A stretch of 43,066 nucleotides of DNA from Planctomycetaceae bacterium (lineage in GTDB: Bacteria; Planctomycetota; Planctomycetia; Pirellulales; Pirellulaceae), in assembly GCA_002726515.1 (NCBI GenBank), contig PBTE01000093.1, forward strand, positions 1-43,066. Direction: 5' to 3'. This document shows positions 9,100-17,580 of the stretch, in pieces (position 1 is the stretch's first letter; each line of letters opens with the position of its first letter). The position numbers and the translations under genes were made by a program. Under the pieces are notes generated by a model. That model was not told the DNA's origin, did no database searches, and saw only the letters and a program-made list of their open reading frames with translations.

Positions 9100-11694
9100 C
9101 TATCCGGGTGAAACGTCTGTCAGAGTTTTTGTTTCAGGCACTTCTGATCTGAGCAATACCTGATATTTGGGTTGATCTTCGATAATGCGAATGTGCATGC
9201 CCGTGGGAACCGAAGTGAACTCCTGGACCGTTCCCGATGGCCACTTGACGGTCAGGCGGTCCACCTTTTGCACACTGCCCAGTCCAAGATGGACCTGGCT
9301 GGCCTGTGATGTGATGAAGTTGTTATCGGGAAACACCTGCCGTAGAATTTTTCGTCCTTCAACTTCCGCTACGACACTGGCACCAATACCCAGACTGTTG
9401 CTGGCCACTCCCTCCAGCGAGACGACTAGACGACTGGACGGAGGAAATCGATTGGCGTAAATCCTCAACGGACCACCTCCGGCTTGGCAGACCACGAGAT
9501 CTGGCTGCATATCACCGGTAACGTCGGCGACCATAACACCGCGGCCGTCGCCATCCGAATCTGCCTTGGTGAGATAGCCAATATTCAGGAAACTATTTTG
9601 GCTGAGGTTGAGGAATATCTGGTTGCGTTCGAACGCGCTCAGGTTCTGTTTGAGTCTGGAGACCTTCCAAGGGTTGCCGAACCAGATCTCTTGCCGCGAT
9701 TTGTCAACATCCCAAAGAGCCGGAAGGTCCTTGAATCGATTAGATGGTTGCGACACGGCAACCCGCCAGACACAAGTTCAGCCATCTGGTTTGCCGCGAG
9801 TTACACTTTGAAAGCCGGCGGGGGAATAAATGTCGAGTTTGCCATCACCATCCAGGTCCACAAGACCCGGGCCATAGGCCCACCCGGTATTCGCAACTCG
9901 GGCGGCCACTCCAACAGGAAAAAAATCTCCGCGTTCACGATTCTGGTACAACTCGTTACCCGTAACAAAACCTTCGATCCGCTTGAAAGCGCCCGGAGGA
10001 TAATCTTCTTCGCGAAGGTTCCCAATGATCCGACTGCCTGCCGCGGAATACATGTTGGCGAGATACAGGTCGGGGTCGCCGTCGGAGTCCAGGTCCCCGG
10101 CGGTGGCTCCCATGCTGAATCCCCCGAATCCCTCATTCAGCAATCGTTTGGTGAACGTGCCGTCACCTTGATTTTCCCACAACAGGTTATTTCCCATGTG
10201 ATTTGCCAGAAAGATGTCAGCGTCGCCGTCAGGTTCCACGTCCAGACACAGCGTAGCGAAAACATCGAGGTGCTCGCCTGTCACGCCCGCTTGCTGGGAG
10301 ACGTCGACGAATTGCCAGTCACCGAGGTTTTTCAGCACCAACCCTTCTTTCGATGTCTGATCGTCGATCCAGCTGGCGATTTGCCCGGTAGGTTCGGGGC
10401 CGGCAAGTCCGGCGTAGATATCGACCAATCCGTCTCCGTCAAAGTCTGCCAGGGCAGTTGCTCGAAACAGCAATGAGAAGTTAAAGAGGCTCAGGTTGTG
10501 TTCCGCAGGCAGTAAACGCCGGAACGTGCCGTCTTTCAAGTTTTCATAAACGTCCACCCTGCGTTTTAAAACCTGCTGACCTTGTTTATTACGAGCGGCA
10601 AAGTTAACGATGAAAAAGAGATCTTCGAATCGATCGTTGTTGAGGTCGGCTACCAAGCAACCCATCAGTCGCTCTTCCGCACTCGCGGTCAAGCCTGCCG
10701 CTGCCGTAATATCTTCGAAACGACCCCGGCCCAACCCGCGGTAAAGGTGGGAACGTGGCTGTTCAGTAAGGAGCAGGTCGGCTCGGCCGTCACGATCGAA
10801 ATCCAGCATCCGGACTTGCACTGTGATGGGAGTATAGGGCGGTCCGGGCTTCTTCCAATTATCCGGCAGCGCGTCGACATCGATGCCACTATCGTTCGTG
10901 ATCTCTTCCATCAGCGGATGTTGGCTAGAGGTGAACGACGCTGTGTTTACGGCAAAGCTGGTGATCCAGCCATCGGTCGTAGCGACGTGCTCGTCGAAAC
11001 GGTTGAACTGCAGTGAACAATTGAGAGTGTGTTCGGCCAGACTGCCGTTTTCCAACTGGCCGGTCACGTGCATATCCCAGACGAGTCGCCATCCACCACT
11101 CAGGTCACCATGGACTTCCGGACTCATGGTAGTAACGTGGAAGGAAATGCCCTCAATGGCTTCAAATCTCTCTCCGTACGAAGCCAACTGCTGAATGAAT
11201 GCCCGGCCATCCAACCGTTTTCTTTCATGCGAGCCTTCGTTCCAAAGTTCCGCGGAAATCGGATCGAGTGCCACGGTCGTTCCGGCTGTTTCGAACACCA
11301 ATGCTTCAAATTGGGGGCTTAGAAATTTTGACAGTTGAGCGGAAGCTCCCTTTCGTATGACGGTACGAAACTCCGCCAACACGTCCTGGTCAACAACCAA
11401 CACCAGGTGTTCGATGTCCCGCAAATACTTTTGCGTCGTTTCGGGGAGCGAAAAATTTGGCGTCAGTCCATTAGTCTGATCGCCATATTCTTCTGGTGAA
11501 CCGGCCGCTGAAAGTGCGGTTTCGTCGGGATCTGCCTGACCGTCAGCAGGAGTTTGCAAATCCGACCGAGAGTTTTTTGAGACGACCGACTCCACCTTGT
11601 CGGAGCGGTTACAACCACCGAAGGTTGACAGGCCGACACCAACCATCATCAGGTAATAGGAATACCTCGATTGCAGAAAGCGTTTTTTCATCAT
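9100..11694 (-). CDS. CRTAC1/UnbV-like propeller lipoprotein, candidate selenoprotein
   Basis: Read through a single TGA at 9778-9780, this is one 864-residue protein. It begins with a basic, hydrophobic signal ending at FGGC, so it is a probable lipoprotein. Calcium-binding FG-GAP/VCBS-type repeats follow, recognisable by motifs such as DFDRDGRADLL, DFDGDGLVDIY, DLDSDGDPDLY and DLDGDGKLDIY. Six lie before the TGA and a seventh (DVTGDMQPDLV) after it, followed by a C-terminal ASPIC/UnbV domain containing GIGASVV and VKWPSGTVQ. Both halves are in the same frame, and 225 sense codons follow the TGA without another stop. Codon 639 as selenocysteine gives a Sec-Thr-Cys motif. The alternatives are a nonsense mutation, a sequencing error, or a restart at GTG 9756, but a restart would split the propeller. 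ATG 11694 was preferred over an upstream TTG; ATG 11691 is also possible. Function is unknown; an extracytoplasmic redox or binding role is inference. Confidence 0.75.
9746..9780 (-). promoter_or_regulatory. SECIS-like hairpin downstream of in-frame UGA
   Basis: On the mRNA the UGA (9780-9778) is followed by 14 bases and then a perfect 6-bp stem GGUUGC/GCAACC closing a six-base loop CGUGUC. The loop starts 20 bases after the UGA and has a G as its second base, followed by U. Bacterial SECIS elements lie inside the coding region just after the UGA, about 16-37 bases from UGA to apical loop, with an early G in the loop. From memory, the 5' stem half resembles that of E. coli fdhF. The hairpin could be chance, since GC-rich coding DNA forms short stems easily. 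Confidence 0.55.
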
Positions 11695-12116
11695 GCTTGC
11701 TGACAACTCCGGGCGAAATACGCCAATCGCTAATCCCTATTCTAATCAGCGCCGGGAAATTTTCGCAACTACTTGAAGGCCAACTCCGGATTGGCTGAGT
11801 TGCGGTTTGGGTGTCTCTCCGGCAAGTTACAACCAGGATCGGTGCGAAGGTAAGGGTTATACAAGTTGCAGGACGGACCTGGCGGTTTCAGTACTTGGCA
11901 TCCCCACCGAACAGTTTAGCACAAACCATCTCGGCTATTTTGGAGGGAGTTGAAGATTAAATAATGACTTTCACCGGAACCGGAATCAGCGGAAGAATCG
12001 TTGTAGAACCATTTCCGTTGGCTGAACTCCGGATTGTTTTGCGGAACCCTACCTGTGAGCACGTTCGGAAAGTCGCATCAGGTGCAACTTGTCTCTCTGT
12101 GGGCGATGCGGGTTTA

Positions 12117-12153
12117 CCCCGGCAGAAAGAGACACGAATACCGGGTGCCGGGG
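12117..12153. repeat. Inverted repeat (8 bp arms)
   Basis: CCCCGGCA (12117-12124) and TGCCGGGG (12146-12153) are perfect inverted arms with a 21-base spacer. It has no T-run. It lies upstream of the cytochrome promoter, so it could be an operator-like site or a transcript structure; its function is unknown. Confidence 0.4.
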
Positions 12154-12217
12154 CTGCAAGACGCGGCGGCGGAAATACCGGTCGAAAGGCCAGTTGCACG
12201 TTAAAACTGAGGCATTG

Positions 12218-12226
12218 TGTTATACT
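12218..12226 (+). promoter_or_regulatory. Extended -10 promoter for octaheme cytochrome
   Basis: TG-T-TATACT matches an extended -10 box with one mismatch in the hexamer. A TTGCAC at 12194 is too far away to be an ideal -35. It would give a leader of about 30 bases before ATG 12265. Confidence 0.4.
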
Positions 12227-12264
12227 TATATTATCTTTGGATTGCCAGGTAGAAAGTAATTTCT

Positions 12265-14250
12265 ATGTCCCTCAAGGTCTTGTACGCACTATCGGCGCTC
12301 CTGCTGGCCATTAGTTCGGCCACTTTTTTGATGGCGCTGAGGCGACGGCGATACGACCGGGCCGGATGGAGCGCGGTAATCGTCCTGCTGTCCTGTGTGG
12401 CCACCTATATGCTTGGTCTGGACCCGGAGAGCGATGGAAGAAAGACAATCGCGCACCGCAGTGCGGAATCGGTTCTACCGAAAAGACTCGAAGCGGAATT
12501 CGGGTACACCGGTTCTAGTTCCTGTCGAGAGTGCCACGTTGAAGAACATGAGTCCTGGCGTCACAGCTACCACAGCAAGATGACCCGGTTGGCCACACCG
12601 GAGTCGGTGATGGCCCCCTTTGACGGTGTGACCCTTGAACACGCGGGCAGCACGTATCATCTTGAGCAGCGCGGTGACGAATTCTGGGTTGAATTGGACG
12701 ACCCGGATTTTCAACGACAGGTCATTCGTTCCAAAGGAAAGCCGGGGCGGCCCACCGGTGACGTTCCGCGAGTTCACCGGCAGATCGTGATGACCACGGG
12801 GTCGCACCACAAACAAACTTACTGGCTTGCAGGATTACGCGGGCGTCTGGAACGATTCCGCTGGAATTACCGTCTTGATGACCAGCGCTGGATTCCGATG
12901 GAATATGATTTCCTGGTGCCGCAATCAAGACAGTCGCCAAATTCCCACTTGTTTTCATACTGGAACAACGGTTGCATCCAGTGCCACACAGTGGCCGGAA
13001 AATCACGACAAAGCAACGGAGTCTTTAACTCTCGCGCGGCCGAGTTGGGAATTGGTTGCGAGGCGTGTCACGGGCCGGGTGCGAAACACGTGCAGTTCCA
13101 AGAAAACTTGAAACAGAATCCACCGGCGGATTCCGACGAAGGAAGCTTGGAAGACCCGATTGTCAATCCTGTTGGACTGCCCCATCAACGTGCTGCACAA
13201 GTTTGTGCTCAGTGTCATGGATTCTTTATCGAAAAGAAATCAAACGATCGAAAGACAGACAAGCCCTCCTATCATGTTGGAGGCGACTTGCATGAAGTTC
13301 GCCACATTATCCGATACAGCCAGGATCGAAGCGAAAGCTGGATGCAGGGTGTGCTCAAAACAAACCCAAATTATTTGGAAAACCGATTTTGGGATGACGG
13401 TACTTGCATGGTTACCGGTCGGCCATACACCGGTTTACTCGAATCTGCTTGCTTCCAGAGGGGAGAAATCTCCTGTATTTCGTGTCACTCCATGCACCAG
13501 TACGAAGAGACCGACGATCAGCTCCAACCGGGCAAGCGGGGTAATAAAGCGTGCCTGGAGTGCCACACGACCTACGCTGACAATATTCAGGAGCACACAC
13601 ACCACTTGGAGGATTCAACTGGAAGCCTGTGTTACAACTGCCACATGCCGCACACCACCTACGGGCTGTTCAAGGCGGTTCACAGCCACCGTATCGACAG
13701 CCCCAGCGTTGCCAACAGCGTTCGCAGCGGACGACCGAATGCCTGCAACTTGTGCCATCTCAACCGAACCCAGGCATGGAGCTCCGACTATCTCAGCAAG
13801 TGGTATGGTTTGCCGGAAGTTGAACTCGAGCAGGACGATCACGAGATTGCGGCTTCTCTGTTGTGGCTGTTGCGCGGGGACGCGGCTCAACGCGCGATCC
13901 TTGCCTGGCACATGGGCTGGGAAGCAGCCCGGCAGACGTCCGGCCAGGAGTGGCTCGCTCCGTTCCTGGCACACTGCCTGGACGACCCTTATTCGGCGGT
14001 CCGCAACGTGGCACGCCGTTCGATTCGCAAACTCCCCGGGTTTGAAAAGTGGGACTATGACATTCTGGTCCCCGTCGATCAACAAATCGAAGCAAAGCTT
14101 CAAGTTCTCGAACTGTGGAGGCAACGAACAGTTGTTCCACCGCAAGCAGCGCCTCCGATTCTTATCTCCCCCACGAAAGTGATCGACCAGGAGAACGTCA
14201 GTCGCCTGCAACGCGACCGGGACAACAGCCCGATCTTGATCAACGAATAG
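12265..14250 (+). CDS. Octaheme c-type cytochrome, membrane anchored
   Basis: A 661-residue protein with two N-terminal hydrophobic segments (about 5-25 and 35-55), followed by an exported domain with eight CxxCH heme-binding motifs: CRECH (Cys about 87), CIQCH, CEACH, CAQCH, CISCH, CLECH, CYNCH and CNLCH. The spacing and the CHGPG and CHMPH contexts resemble cytochrome c554-like multiheme proteins. The last 170 residues lack hemes and look helical and repeat-like (LLRGDAAQRAILAWHMGW; DPYSAVRNVARRSIRKLPG), similar to HEAT units. It probably transfers electrons in the periplasm or an equivalent compartment; donor and acceptor are unknown. It is transcribed divergently from the CRTAC1-like candidate selenoprotein gene, suggesting a shared redox setting. 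Heme attachment needs a cytochrome c maturation system, which is not in this window. Confidence 0.88.
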   Translation: MSLKVLYALSALLLAISSATFLMALRRRRYDRAGWSAVIVLLSCVATYMLGLDPESDGRKTIAHRSAESVLPKRLEAEFGYTGSSSCRECHVEEHESWRHSYHSKMTRLATPESVMAPFDGVTLEHAGSTYHLEQRGDEFWVELDDPDFQRQVIRSKGKPGRPTGDVPRVHRQIVMTTGSHHKQTYWLAGLRGRLERFRWNYRLDDQRWIPMEYDFLVPQSRQSPNSHLFSYWNNGCIQCHTVAGKSRQSNGVFNSRAAELGIGCEACHGPGAKHVQFQENLKQNPPADSDEGSLEDPIVNPVGLPHQRAAQVCAQCHGFFIEKKSNDRKTDKPSYHVGGDLHEVRHIIRYSQDRSESWMQGVLKTNPNYLENRFWDDGTCMVTGRPYTGLLESACFQRGEISCISCHSMHQYEETDDQLQPGKRGNKACLECHTTYADNIQEHTHHLEDSTGSLCYNCHMPHTTYGLFKAVHSHRIDSPSVANSVRSGRPNACNLCHLNRTQAWSSDYLSKWYGLPEVELEQDDHEIAASLLWLLRGDAAQRAILAWHMGWEAARQTSGQEWLAPFLAHCLDDPYSAVRNVARRSIRKLPGFEKWDYDILVPVDQQIEAKLQVLELWRQRTVVPPQAAPPILISPTKVIDQENVSRLQRDRDNSPILINE

Positions 14251-14340
14251 ACTCGCGGGGATCATTTCCACGAGTGCCGGCAATGCGACGCGGTTGATGG
14301 AGGTGGCGGAACGCTCCCTGCGAGGGTGTCGTGGCCGGCG

Positions 14341-15708
14341 TCAACCCAATGCTTTCGTGGTCGAGAAGATGTGCTGAACGGCGTTGAAATTATTGATAAG
14401 TGTGAATAGAGTCGTCAGAGCCAGCAGTGACAAGAAAACGGTGCGGTGAAATTTCCGGGCGAGCTCTTCCGGCGAAGGAAGAAGAAAATAGTACATCGGA
14501 AAAAGCCACGCCGCCGAGTAAAGGAACACATCAATTCGGTTCCGCTCAATGGGCAACTTGCCCCAGCCGTAATAGCTGTGCAGGATGAAATTGAAAAGGA
14601 GACAGCCCAACATACCCCAGGAAGCGAACCGCAAAGCGAATTTGCGTCCTTTTCTACAGACGCAGATTAGTCTGTGTGCAAGGAGGGACACGAGACCAGC
14701 CACGGCCAGTGTACCAGCGGGTGTAAATTCCCAGATTGAATAAGTGAAAAAGTAACGACGGGAATCCATCAGCATTCGATGCTCCGGTACCGGTGATAGA
14801 AACGGCGCAATCACAAACTGTCGCAGCATGGTGGAGATAAAATAAGAGGGATTGTCGAGAACTCCCCAGGCGCCGTAATTATCGAGATCCTTGACGGTGC
14901 GATCAACTGCCGGAGCCCCCAAATCCATGGAAGAGCTCTGCCAATAAATGAATGCCCCCGAAACGCCGGCCACAACGACCGCGTAAATCGTTGCCACCCT
15001 CATCATGCCGCGCAAATCTCTTCCGTAGTGCTTGTAAAGCAAAATTAGAAAGCACAGGCCGGGTTGGGCGATGTTGGGAATTGTCATTCCAAAAGAAATG
15101 ATACTCAGAGTGATCCAGCCCACTAAGGCCAGTCGATTGTGTTTCAAGCAGAAGAAAAACAGCAGGTACGACAGCCCAAAGAAAAAAAGCGAGTAACAAA
15201 AGCTTTCGGGGATATAGCTTAAGAAGAGACCAACGTTGCTAAACCCCAGAAAGCAGGCCGACAAAACAGCGATCAGAATATCCTGGCAAAGCAGCAAGCA
15301 GATGAAAAAAAAGACAATGACGCTGAAACTGAGAAAAGTCGTTGACAGCAGCGTAGCCGCCTGCAAGGCCGCTCTTCTTATGTGCACCGGTTGACGACCA
15401 GGGTAGGCGTTCTTGAAGTGAGTGAAGGCAAACTGGCCGAGCGGTTTGAGCATCAGGGATAAAAAGGGATGACGATGCGCCGAATAAGCCGGAGCGCGAG
15501 CAAGTGTCAACGTCATGCTGAACCCGATCGTGTCGGATTCGAAAAACCGGTTATCAGCATGGAAATTGCGGATTTCCAGGGCAGACGTGGCGAGGTTCTG
15601 ATACATCCAGAAAAAGGAGCATCCGAGCACAAGCGGGATCAGCAGGTAGGTCAACCACGTTGCTGTTCTCCCAGCGTTTCGCACTGCCATGCCGGGGGAT
15701 TCGTTCAT
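14341..15708 (-). CDS. Polytopic membrane protein, GT-C glycosyltransferase-like
   Basis: A 455-residue protein with roughly ten hydrophobic segments. The first extracytoplasmic loop (about 45-90) contains acidic residues (FHADNRFFESD) and then SAHRHPFLSLMLKPL. This resembles the loop-1 Asp and the 'HPPL' segment of GT-C enzymes such as family 39 mannosyltransferase-like proteins, which transfer sugars from lipid-linked donors. I do not recognise the specific family. If the resemblance is real, it would glycosylate lipids or proteins at the outer face of the inner membrane. ATG 15708 was taken as start; the Met at residue 7 is an alternative. The gene stands alone, convergent with the cytochrome gene. 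Confidence 0.7.
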   Translation of the reverse strand: MNESPGMAVRNAGRTATWLTYLLIPLVLGCSFFWMYQNLATSALEIRNFHADNRFFESDTIGFSMTLTLARAPAYSAHRHPFLSLMLKPLGQFAFTHFKNAYPGRQPVHIRRAALQAATLLSTTFLSFSVIVFFFICLLLCQDILIAVLSACFLGFSNVGLFLSYIPESFCYSLFFFGLSYLLFFFCLKHNRLALVGWITLSIISFGMTIPNIAQPGLCFLILLYKHYGRDLRGMMRVATIYAVVVAGVSGAFIYWQSSSMDLGAPAVDRTVKDLDNYGAWGVLDNPSYFISTMLRQFVIAPFLSPVPEHRMLMDSRRYFFTYSIWEFTPAGTLAVAGLVSLLAHRLICVCRKGRKFALRFASWGMLGCLLFNFILHSYYGWGKLPIERNRIDVFLYSAAWLFPMYYFLLPSPEELARKFHRTVFLSLLALTTLFTLINNFNAVQHIFSTTKALG

Positions 15709-16540
15709 CGTGTTTCACGCCGAATTCGTGTGGCGCACCTTCGTTCTCGATTAGACCGGCCAGTCATGCCACGTTCTTCAGGTCCGCTGGGCCACACGAT
15801 TGTTTTTCCGTTTCGGAACTCCACGGGCGAATCCAGATGACGGGGCCTGCCATCCAGGTCCCGGTCGCATGAATTTTTCACCGCCCGCTTCCTGACCGGC
15901 CGGTGCTGAGCGGTTTAAAATTGGCAGGTGAAGAAGCAGGCGCGCGACTTATTTTACCGCGGATTGCCGGTTAGTTCAGCCCGAGATGGTCAAGGTAACT
16001 CCGTCAACCGGCCCTCGAACGCTGTTTTGTTGTTTTCGTACCGGGTATTTCAACCGGGGGTGGGTTGCGCAAAAGGTAGCAAGGATATTTGAGGGTGAAC
16101 TGTCGTGCCAGGCGTTCGTTCCGGCGCAGGATCGTACGTCGCAGCATTGGATTGCCGGTGGTGCGATGGTCAATGCGACGCAAAAACGTTCTGAAAAGCG
16201 GGCGTTTGCGGAGGTTTTTAAGCTTCGCTAGCGGTACCGCGTTCGAGTTCCTGCTGCTCTAGTTTGTTGGAGTTCACCGGGAGATGGCCCTCCACTGGCT
16301 GCCGGTAGCCTGTCAACACAACCCCCTGGGATCGAAAAAACGAATGAATAACTCTAAAAATGCACGCGACAGATTGTCGTTTTCCGGACGATAAATAGTT
16401 AATGAGGACTTGACCGGGGGGGAACGGAGTGGAGGTCAGCCAACGGGTTGCCTGGAGTCGGAATTGGTGGAAGAATTGTTGCCGAGTCGCGTTTCCAGTC
16501 CCTGAATTCTGAATATTTTGGCAGTGTACCTGACGTGGAA
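15709..16540. other. Long intergenic region without a firm gene
   Basis: About 830 bp between divergent genes. It contains a 10-bp palindrome ACCGGCCGGT (15895-15904), a possible 33-codon minus-strand frame (16218-16319, weak) and a short segment resembling one at 11981-12008. No tRNA or ncRNA is recognised. The frame of the downstream gene is open back to 16448, but that stretch does not look like part of its protein. Confidence 0.45.
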
Positions 16541-17419
16541 ATGACATCCACAAAACCGCGGCGGGCGTGGCTTGCTGCTCTGTTGAGTCTGCTCGGTGGT
16601 CCCCTGGGCCAGGTCTACACCGGCCACTTTGGCCGTGGCGTCCTGCTGTGGTTGATCGGTACATTTCTTCTCCCGATTCTCTGGTTCCTTACTGTCTTTC
16701 TGCCGTTGGGACGTGTGGGATTGATGTTGTTGTTATTGTGCGCTTTGGCGTTTCCCATTTACCTGGCGGTGGACGCGTTTTTGCTCGCACGGCGAAATTC
16801 TGGCGGGCCCCTGAAACGTTACCAGCGTTGGTGGGTGTACGTACTTCTGTTTCTGGTGTGTGTTGTGGCAAACAGGGCCGTTACTTACGCGGTTCGCTCA
16901 TTTGTCGCCGAACCGGTTGTGCAGCCGGTCCGCGCCATGTCTCCCGCGATTCAAGCAGGTGACTGCGTCCTGATCGAGAAGTGCTATTCCAGCGCGGAGC
17001 GACTCCGACACCATGACATCGTTGCGTTTCGCAGCGATGGCCTTGATTCACCCCTGTATGTGATGCGGGTTGCCGGTCTTCCGGGTGAGACGATCGAAAT
17101 TCGCAATGAACGTGTGCTAATCAATGGTGTCCAGTGGCATGACAAGTGCGCCGTGTTCGAAGGTCCGTTGTCGCCACACGTCGATCTCGCAAATTACGGC
17201 CCGTTGAAGATCCCGTCGGACTGCTTCTTTGTGTTGGGTGATAACAGGCGAGTTTCAAAAGACAGCCGGTTGCTGGGCCCGATTCCATTTGTGGACTTTT
17301 ACGGTAAAGTTCGCATGATTTACTGGTCGCAGGCACGCGTGTTTCCCGATCCGGGGGATACTTCACATTACCTGCCGGGACCGATCCGCTGGGATCGGAT
17401 GGGGACTCGCCTTGATTGA
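16541..17419 (+). CDS. Signal peptidase I homologue lacking catalytic Ser and Lys
   Basis: A 292-residue S26-family protein. Residues 1-80 form an extra membrane domain (LLSLLGGPLGQVYTG then two hydrophobic segments), then comes a further membrane anchor at about 95-115. Next are the signal-peptidase boxes: QPVRAMSPAIQAGD, LYVMRVAGLPGETIEI and VLGDNRRVSKDSRLLGPIP. Active type I peptidases have Ser before the Met of 'SMxP' and Lys before 'R-V-x-G-L-P-G'. Here those positions are Ala132 (codon GCC) and Met175 (codon ATG). The fold and the C-terminal GDN box (233-237) are kept, so this looks like a maintained pseudoenzyme and not simple decay. ATG 16541 was chosen because the protein-like sequence starts there. 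An SGNH hydrolase gene follows after about 160 bp. A role as chaperone, substrate binder or regulator is inference. Confidence 0.85.
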   Translation: MTSTKPRRAWLAALLSLLGGPLGQVYTGHFGRGVLLWLIGTFLLPILWFLTVFLPLGRVGLMLLLLCALAFPIYLAVDAFLLARRNSGGPLKRYQRWWVYVLLFLVCVVANRAVTYAVRSFVAEPVVQPVRAMSPAIQAGDCVLIEKCYSSAERLRHHDIVAFRSDGLDSPLYVMRVAGLPGETIEIRNERVLINGVQWHDKCAVFEGPLSPHVDLANYGPLKIPSDCFFVLGDNRRVSKDSRLLGPIPFVDFYGKVRMIYWSQARVFPDPGDTSHYLPGPIRWDRMGTRLD

Positions 17420-17580
17420 CCTGACCACGCAAAATGCACTGCATGCTGAACGGACCGACCGGAGCAGAGAATGCGAAGACCCTGCGTCTCGGACGTTTTG
17501 GGAAACAGGCAAATTGAACGGCATGCTGATGGCAGTTTCCTCCTGTGGTAGTGGCTAGTCGAGCCAGGAACCTTCTGGTG

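Larger units (their letters stand above)
11695..12264. other. Divergent intergenic region
   Basis: About 570 bp between the CRTAC1-like gene and the octaheme cytochrome gene. Open frames here lack recognisable content. The region holds an 8-bp inverted repeat and a likely extended -10 promoter, each listed separately, and a 28-base segment resembling one at 16459-16486. Confidence 0.5.

Noticed and set aside
8933-9163. Open frame translating to a VAQLGERSVRNAKVEGSNPF-type protein
   Set aside because: This is the well-known spurious translation of a tRNA gene; the cloverleaf at 8942-9014 is clear.
9100-9756. Separate 218-residue gene starting at GTG 9756
   Set aside because: It is in the same frame as the upstream 638 codons, has no clear ribosome-binding site, and would begin in the middle of a beta-propeller. 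A recoded or mutated TGA in one gene explains it better.
9484-10476. 330-codon frame on the plus strand
   Set aside because: It is antisense to the CRTAC1-like gene and has no recognisable domain, while the opposite strand encodes clear FG-GAP repeats.
13160-14182. 340-codon plus-strand frame inside the cytochrome gene
   Set aside because: It overlaps CxxCH-bearing coding sequence in another frame and its translation lacks any pattern.
16448-16540. Upstream extension of the signal-peptidase homologue
   Set aside because: The extra 31 residues are unlike the family N-terminus, and ATG 16541 starts right at recognisable sequence.
16931-16945. Ser134 as a shifted catalytic serine in the signal-peptidase homologue
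   Set aside because: It lies after the Met instead of before it, and the paired Lys is also missing, so a simple shift does not restore the dyad.
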